NCBI RefSeq assembly: GCF_022809355.1
Contig: NZ_JAKZMM010000044.1
Span: forward strand, 1-34,192
From: Parabacteroides faecalis
Lineage (GTDB): Bacteria; Bacteroidota; Bacteroidia; Bacteroidales; Tannerellaceae
Reading direction: 5' to 3'
DNA length: 34,192 nucleotides
Part shown: positions 30,205-34,192 of the stretch, one piece after another
How positions within the stretch are numbered: position 1 is the stretch's first letter
Layout of the letters: each line of letters opens with the position of its first letter
The notes under the pieces: generated by a model
The model's input: the letters and a program-made list of their open reading frames with translations, nothing else
Told to the model about the DNA's origin: nothing
Databases searched by the model: none
Translations under genes and position numbers: made by a program

Positions 30205-33200
30205 TTATTCTTTAGGTTGTAAAGAAGAGAGCGCCATACGGAAGTTGTCGAACTCTTCCTGGTATAGTTTTGTCAATTCCGGATCTTTATCCTTGGTGAT
30301 CTTGATGACTTCCTGCAGGGTATATAAGTCTGAATTGACATCACTGGCTGCCGAAGCAAACTGTTTCGGAGTCAGACGGAAATACCAGTTCAGGTTACGC
30401 AGCGAGTTGTCGCCGATCGCCTTCAGGATATTATGTCCTTTCTCTTTCTCACCCAACAGATAGTAAGACTCACCGATCGTCAGACCGCTATAGTCCAACG
30501 GAACATTCTCAGGCGGCAATACTTCCATACATTTGTCGAGTACCTGCAACGCCTTATCGTTCTTCTTCTCATAGATCAGTGTCGTAGCCAGCTTGCCGAA
30601 TACCACCATGCGGTAGCTCTTGCACATACGCATCACGTTTTCATCCAGATAGATTCCCGGTTTGTCCACGCCACCCCACTTGAACTTGTTCATCACGTTG
30701 TCGAACATCTTCTCGCTGTTGATAGCCTTCACCGTGTTCTGGGTCTGCATCGGGACAATCTGGTAAGCCATACCGGTCTGCTGGAAATACGGATCCAGCT
30801 TCACGAACTGATCCGGACTCACCGTGATCGCATAATACATCGGGCGCTTCCAGTCGTTGGTCTGCAGCATGTTCAGTACCAGCAGTTCCTGCTTGCCCAG
30901 CGCATCCTTGCCTTTCAGGTTGATGGTCATTTCCTTGGCAGGTACCGGTACATCCATATTCTTCAACAGACCGCCTTGTGCCAGCGCTACCGAGTCAATC
31001 GGATAGATCAGGGTTTCAGACGGGATATAATCCAGCGGCTGACTGAATCCCGGGATTTTCTTGTATTTCGGATCGTCACTGCGCACAAATTCCAATGCTG
31101 TATTCAGGTCGATCGGTTTGTCAGTCATCGGGAAGATATAGGCAAAGTCGCGTGTACCCTGCACATACTCGTCGTGTGTCCATGAGATCGGCAGCGGTTC
31201 GGATTCATACGCCTGTTTCTTCATCTGGTCGGCATACCAGTCGGTCTGCAGGTAACTGGTGTTGCAGACACGCACGTCGGTACGGATACCCTCAACCTCC
31301 TGCGCATACCACAACGGGAAGGTATCGTTATCACCGTTGGTAAACAGGATGGCATTCGGTTCGCAGGATTCCAGGTAGTTGGCACCGAAATCGCGGCAAA
31401 CATAACGTCCCGAACGGTCATGATCGTCCCAGTTCTGTCCGGCCATCTGGATAGGCACCAGCAGAGCGGCAATCGAAGCCACGGCAGCCGCTGCGGTAGC
31501 AGGCAGCTTGGCATAGCTCTGCAGCATACGCACCAGGGCTATCACACCGAAACCGATCCAGATACAGAAGGCATAGAACGAACCGGCATAGGCATAGTCT
31601 CGTTCACGCGGCTGGTAGGGTGTCTGGTTCAGGTAGAGCACAATGGCGATACCGGTCATGAAGAAGAGCATGAAGGTGATCCAGAATCCCTGGATACCTT
31701 TCTTCCCGGCTGATACCTGATAGCAGAGTCCCAACAGACCGAGCAGCAAAGGCAACATATAATATACGTTATGTCCTTTGTTGTTGGCAATATCGTTCGG
31801 CATCTCGTCTTGCGGACCCACCAGCAAGGTATCGATGGCCTTGATACCGGTGATCCAGTTGCCGTTCTGTACCTCTCCATGTCCCTGAATATCATTCTGA
31901 CGACCGGAGAAGTTCCAGAGGAAATAACGCCAGTACATGAAGTTCAACTGATAGGAGAAGAAGAAACGCAGGTTCTCGGCAAAGGTCGGCTTCATCACCG
32001 ATTTGGTCTCGCCGCACTGGTTGAACTTCACCGGCTGCCCCTTGATCTGTGCCCACTCCTTATAGGCCTGCACATGGCGGCCATCCGAGCTGTACATACG
32101 CGGGAACAGCATATTCAGTTCGTCCACATACTGATATTCGGTATTATGACGCGATACATAGTACCGGTCTTTCTCATTCGGATCTTTCTTGCTGACGCGT
32201 GTCCATACCGGATCGCCTTCCTTCGTATCAGCCACGCAGGCACCCCCTTCGCTCTTCCGTTTGATTTCCGAAACGTAGGTCTGTCCGTACAGCAACGGGG
32301 TCTGTCCGTACTGCTCGCGGGCCAGGTAAGTACGCAGCGTAAAGATATCCTTCGGCGCGTTCTGGTTCATCGGAGTATCAGCCGTCGCACGGATCAGGGT
32401 CAGGGCGTATGACGAATAACCCACCACTACCACCATCAGGCTGATCAGGATCGTATTCAGCAGCTTCAGGTTCAGTTCCTTGTTCATGAACAGATAGGCT
32501 GCCAGGGCAATACTCAGGACTGCGGCAATCACATAACCGCTGCCGATGAACGGAATACCGATCAGGATAACCGACAGCAGGAATGAAATACGCAAGCGGA
32601 GCGGATGGATCTCGTCGCGCATGGTTTCCCAGATAGACCAGATCAGGACTCCTGCCAGTACCAGTACATATACATAAACACCCGAGTTGTAAGGCATACC
32701 CAACGTATTCACGAAGAACAGTTCGAAGTAACCGCAGATCTCAACCAATCCCTGTACCACACCGTACATCATCAGGGCGATGATCACGAAAGAGACAAGC
32801 AGGGCAATCAGCGTACCCTTCATGGTCGGATTCGGGAATTTCTTATAGTAGTAAACCAACACAATGGCCGGGATACACAGCAAGTTCAACAGGTGGACAC
32901 CGATACTCAATCCCATCAGATAGGCAATCAGCACGATCCAACGGTCGGCATGCGGGGCATCAGCCACCGATTCCCATTTCAGGATCAGCCAGAATACCAG
33001 GGCCGTAAACAAAGAAGAATAGGCATATACCTCTCCTTCGACAGCCGAGAACCAGAATGTATCACTGAAGGTATAAGCCAAAGCACCTACCAGACCGGCT
33101 CCCATGATCGTAATGGTCTGGCCCATCGTGATCTCCTGCGCATCCTCAACGACAATCTTTTTGGCCAGATGGGTGATACTCCAGAAAAGGAACAGGATAG

Positions 33201-33465
33201 TCAGGCCACTGAACAGGGCCGACATGGTATTCACCATCTTGGCTACCGTAGAAGGATCGGAAGCAAACTGGGTAAACAGATTCGCCGTCAACATGAAGAA
33301 CGGTGCTCCGGGCGGATGCCCTACTTCCAGTTTATACGCTGAAGAAATGAACTCACCGCAATCCCAAAAGCTGGCGGTGGGCTCCATCGTCATCAAATAA
33401 ACACACGAAGCGATAATGCAGACAATCCACCCCAGTGTGTTGTTGATCAGTTTATACTTTTCCAT
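30205..33465 (-). CDS. DUF2723 / GT117 family membrane glycosyltransferase
   Basis: 1086 residues. The N-terminal half is a multispan membrane region of GT-C type with about 12 or more helices, beginning LGWIVCIIASCVYLMTMEPT. The first loop carries SFWDCGEFISSAYKLEVGHP, with Asp35 and Glu38 in the place of the catalytic acidic pair of protein O-mannosyltransferases. This is the DUF2723 domain (also GT117). The C-terminal ~400 residues are soluble and probably periplasmic, with FTNGDNDTFPLWYAQEVEGI and a helical-repeat stretch near 985-1045. It is full length for Bacteroidota homologues. The expected role is transfer of a sugar from a lipid carrier to periplasmic protein or glycan, and protein O-glycosylation is the leading idea (inference). 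It has its own -7 box at 33530-33537. Confidence 0.88.
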   Translation of the reverse strand: MEKYKLINNTLGWIVCIIASCVYLMTMEPTASFWDCGEFISSAYKLEVGHPPGAPFFMLTANLFTQFASDPSTVAKMVNTMSALFSGLTILFLFWSITHLAKKIVVEDAQEITMGQTITIMGAGLVGALAYTFSDTFWFSAVEGEVYAYSSLFTALVFWLILKWESVADAPHADRWIVLIAYLMGLSIGVHLLNLLCIPAIVLVYYYKKFPNPTMKGTLIALLVSFVIIALMMYGVVQGLVEICGYFELFFVNTLGMPYNSGVYVYVLVLAGVLIWSIWETMRDEIHPLRLRISFLLSVILIGIPFIGSGYVIAAVLSIALAAYLFMNKELNLKLLNTILISLMVVVVGYSSYALTLIRATADTPMNQNAPKDIFTLRTYLAREQYGQTPLLYGQTYVSEIKRKSEGGACVADTKEGDPVWTRVSKKDPNEKDRYYVSRHNTEYQYVDELNMLFPRMYSSDGRHVQAYKEWAQIKGQPVKFNQCGETKSVMKPTFAENLRFFFSYQLNFMYWRYFLWNFSGRQNDIQGHGEVQNGNWITGIKAIDTLLVGPQDEMPNDIANNKGHNVYYMLPLLLGLLGLCYQVSAGKKGIQGFWITFMLFFMTGIAIVLYLNQTPYQPRERDYAYAGSFYAFCIWIGFGVIALVRMLQSYAKLPATAAAAVASIAALLVPIQMAGQNWDDHDRSGRYVCRDFGANYLESCEPNAILFTNGDNDTFPLWYAQEVEGIRTDVRVCNTSYLQTDWYADQMKKQAYESEPLPISWTHDEYVQGTRDFAYIFPMTDKPIDLNTALEFVRSDDPKYKKIPGFSQPLDYIPSETLIYPIDSVALAQGGLLKNMDVPVPAKEMTINLKGKDALGKQELLVLNMLQTNDWKRPMYYAITVSPDQFVKLDPYFQQTGMAYQIVPMQTQNTVKAINSEKMFDNVMNKFKWGGVDKPGIYLDENVMRMCKSYRMVVFGKLATTLIYEKKNDKALQVLDKCMEVLPPENVPLDYSGLTIGESYYLLGEKEKGHNILKAIGDNSLRNLNWYFRLTPKQFASAASDVNSDLYTLQEVIKITKDKDPELTKLYQEEFDNFRMALSSLQPKE

Positions 33466-33529
33466 ACGTTGTATAAAGTAATTATTAATTATTTCGTTTG
33501 AACAGGCAATCTTTTACACAAAACAAGTG

Positions 33530-33537
33530 CAAATGTA
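33530..33537 (-). promoter_or_regulatory. -7 promoter box of the DUF2723-deacetylase unit
   Basis: TACATTTG on the minus strand matches TAnnTTTG. No TTTG sits 19 bases upstream. The predicted start near 33523 gives a leader of about 58 bases to the ATG at 33465. Confidence 0.55.
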
Positions 33538-33612
33538 CGTATTTGCCTTTACACTTTAACGATGGATTGGCTTATAAATTGTGTAAGAGTTCTAAAAAGT
33601 CATTGTGTCTGT

Positions 33613-33764
33613 TCGTATTCGTTCTTTTCTCTTGACCCAAACTGGGTACGTTCTTTTGCCTTGATGCAAAAGAACCAAAAGATCAAGATCGTATTCGTAC
33701 TTTTGGCTTAACCCAAACCGGGTACGTACTTTTGGCTTGACCCAAAAGTACCAAAAGGTCAAGG
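33613..33764. repeat. 76-bp tandem duplication with internal hairpins
   Basis: Two units of 76 bases, 33613-33688 and 33689-33764, both beginning TCGTATTCGT and ending with a variant of CCAAAAGRTCAAG. Each holds an inverted pair of the type GGTACGTACTTTTGG ... CCAAAAGTACC, so each can fold into a hairpin. The units differ at many positions, so the duplication is old. Confidence 0.8.
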
Positions 33765-33892
33765 CTGCGTCTGCTGAGCTACTCCGTCTCTTCGTTTCGC
33801 TGTGCGCGCCGCAAACTCGCTTCGCTCAGACAGCGACGCTCCGGCCGCTCCACTCCGTTCCTCCGCTTAACGCTCACCAGAACGAGGCCGAA

Positions 33893-33963
33893 ACAATTGA
33901 CAATTGAGAATTGACAATGGAGAATTTTATCAATTGACAATTGAGAATTGACAATTGACAATT
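33893..33963. repeat. AATTGACAATTGAGAATTG repeat run
   Basis: Overlapping copies of AATTGACAATT / GAGAATTGACAAT, with a similar run at 2104-2137 and a fragment at about 247-285. It is low-complexity, partly palindromic (CAATTG), and always intergenic here. Confidence 0.75.
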
Positions 33964-34008
33964 TTCTTTTCTTTCTCTTTTATCCATGGAACTTACCCCG
34001 CGACGGTA

Positions 34009-34030
34009 GAGGCGCAGCGTGCTGCGCCTC
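34009..34030. repeat. GAGGCGCAGC palindromic repeat, copy 3
   Basis: Arms GAGGCGCAGC and GCTGCGCCTC with a 2-base loop, preceded by GTA as at the 2157 copy. The AATTGACAATTG run lies 46 bases before it, the same pairing of repeat types as at 2104-2179. Confidence 0.85.
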
Positions 34031-34192
34031 ATAACGACATTCCACACAATCCAATAACAATCAATAATATAACGAATATATTATTACCCGTTGGCGGAAT
34101 TAAATTGATAAAATAAATATGTATAAAAGGTTGTGCTTATCGCTGATTATTAGTAGATTAGAAGTGATCAAACTATTAATTTACAATAAAGC

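Larger units (their letters stand above)
33538..34192. other. Repeat-rich non-coding right end
   Basis: No gene is supported. It holds a 76-bp tandem duplication (33613-33764), a block of about 120 bases rich in CGCT/CTCCG words (33770-33890) that resembles widely scattered Bacteroidota repeats, an AATTGACAATTG run (33893-33963) and a GAGGCGCAGC palindrome (34009-34030). The last 100 bases are AT-rich and may be the upstream region of a gene beyond the window. Confidence 0.6.

Noticed and set aside
30433-33342. Several rightward frames of 200-250 residues opposite the DUF2723 gene
   Set aside because: They are rich in His, Arg and Gln as expected for antisense of a membrane protein gene, with no domain and no promoter.
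33779-33961. 60-residue leftward frame at the right end
   Set aside because: It is a translation of dispersed repeats, with no start context.
33893-33963. Possible CRISPR array
   Set aside because: The repeat units overlap, are short and low-complexity, have no spacers of even length, and no cas genes are near.

Overview
The window looks like chromosome of a gut-type Bacteroidales bacterium, most plausibly Parabacteroides or a close relative (genus is inference; Bacteroidota is well supported). Several genes are preceded by the Bacteroidota -7 promoter box TAnnTTTG, in the best case with a -33 TTTG 19 bases upstream. The protein families also fit: DUF4373, HU-related histone-like proteins, DUF2723/GT117, peptidase S37, IS1380 transposase, DUF3990/DUF3791. 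No tRNA, rRNA or CRISPR array was seen.

Region 1 (1-6460) is accessory DNA. It has the end of a PD-(D/E)XK-type nuclease, a DUF4373 replication-type protein overlapping a protein of unknown function, and an AT-rich three-gene membrane cluster (VanZ-like protein, SHOCT/glycine-zipper protein, short membrane protein). The last of these is cut off by a decayed IS1380 transposase fragment. A leftward pair follows: an SPFH/band-7 membrane protein and a ribbon-helix-helix protein. Palindromic GAGGCGCAGC repeats and AATTGACAATTG-type repeats lie in the gaps.

Region 2 (6457-14865) holds an HU-related DNA-binding protein with its own promoter and terminator, then a four-gene rightward operon: a DUF4964/DUF5127/DUF4965/DUF1793 glutaminase-A-like lipoprotein, a GH2 enzyme, a DUF418 membrane protein, and a second GH2 enzyme. 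The operon ends in a clear intrinsic terminator. Its leader contains a hairpin-plus-T-run that may be an attenuator. No SusC/SusD pair is present, so it is not a canonical polysaccharide utilization locus.

Region 3 (15030-24553) starts with an AT-rich AlbA_2/HATPase_c_4 regulator-type gene. A surface-glycan cluster follows: a GT2 enzyme, a WaaP/Kdo-kinase-like protein, a GlfT2-like galactofuranosyltransferase candidate, another GT2, then from a well-formed internal promoter a GT90, a GT8, UDP-galactopyranose mutase (glf) and an AraC-type regulator whose start overlaps the glf stop. glf plus a GlfT2-like enzyme indicates a galactofuranose-containing glycan.

Region 4 (24560-33465) is entirely leftward. 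It holds a secreted S37 peptidase and queG, a two-gene cassette (SatD-like cyclase-fold/HTH protein plus DUF3307 membrane protein) bracketed by an exact 17-bp direct repeat, a tightly overlapping XRE-DUF3791 / DUF3990 / DUF3791 operon resembling a toxin-antitoxin module, a polysaccharide deacetylase, and a large DUF2723/GT117 membrane glycosyltransferase. The last 0.7 kb (33466-34192) is non-coding and full of repeats, including a 76-bp tandem duplication.

The best candidates for something undescribed are the direct-repeat-bracketed SatD/DUF3307 cassette and the DUF3990 module next to it.
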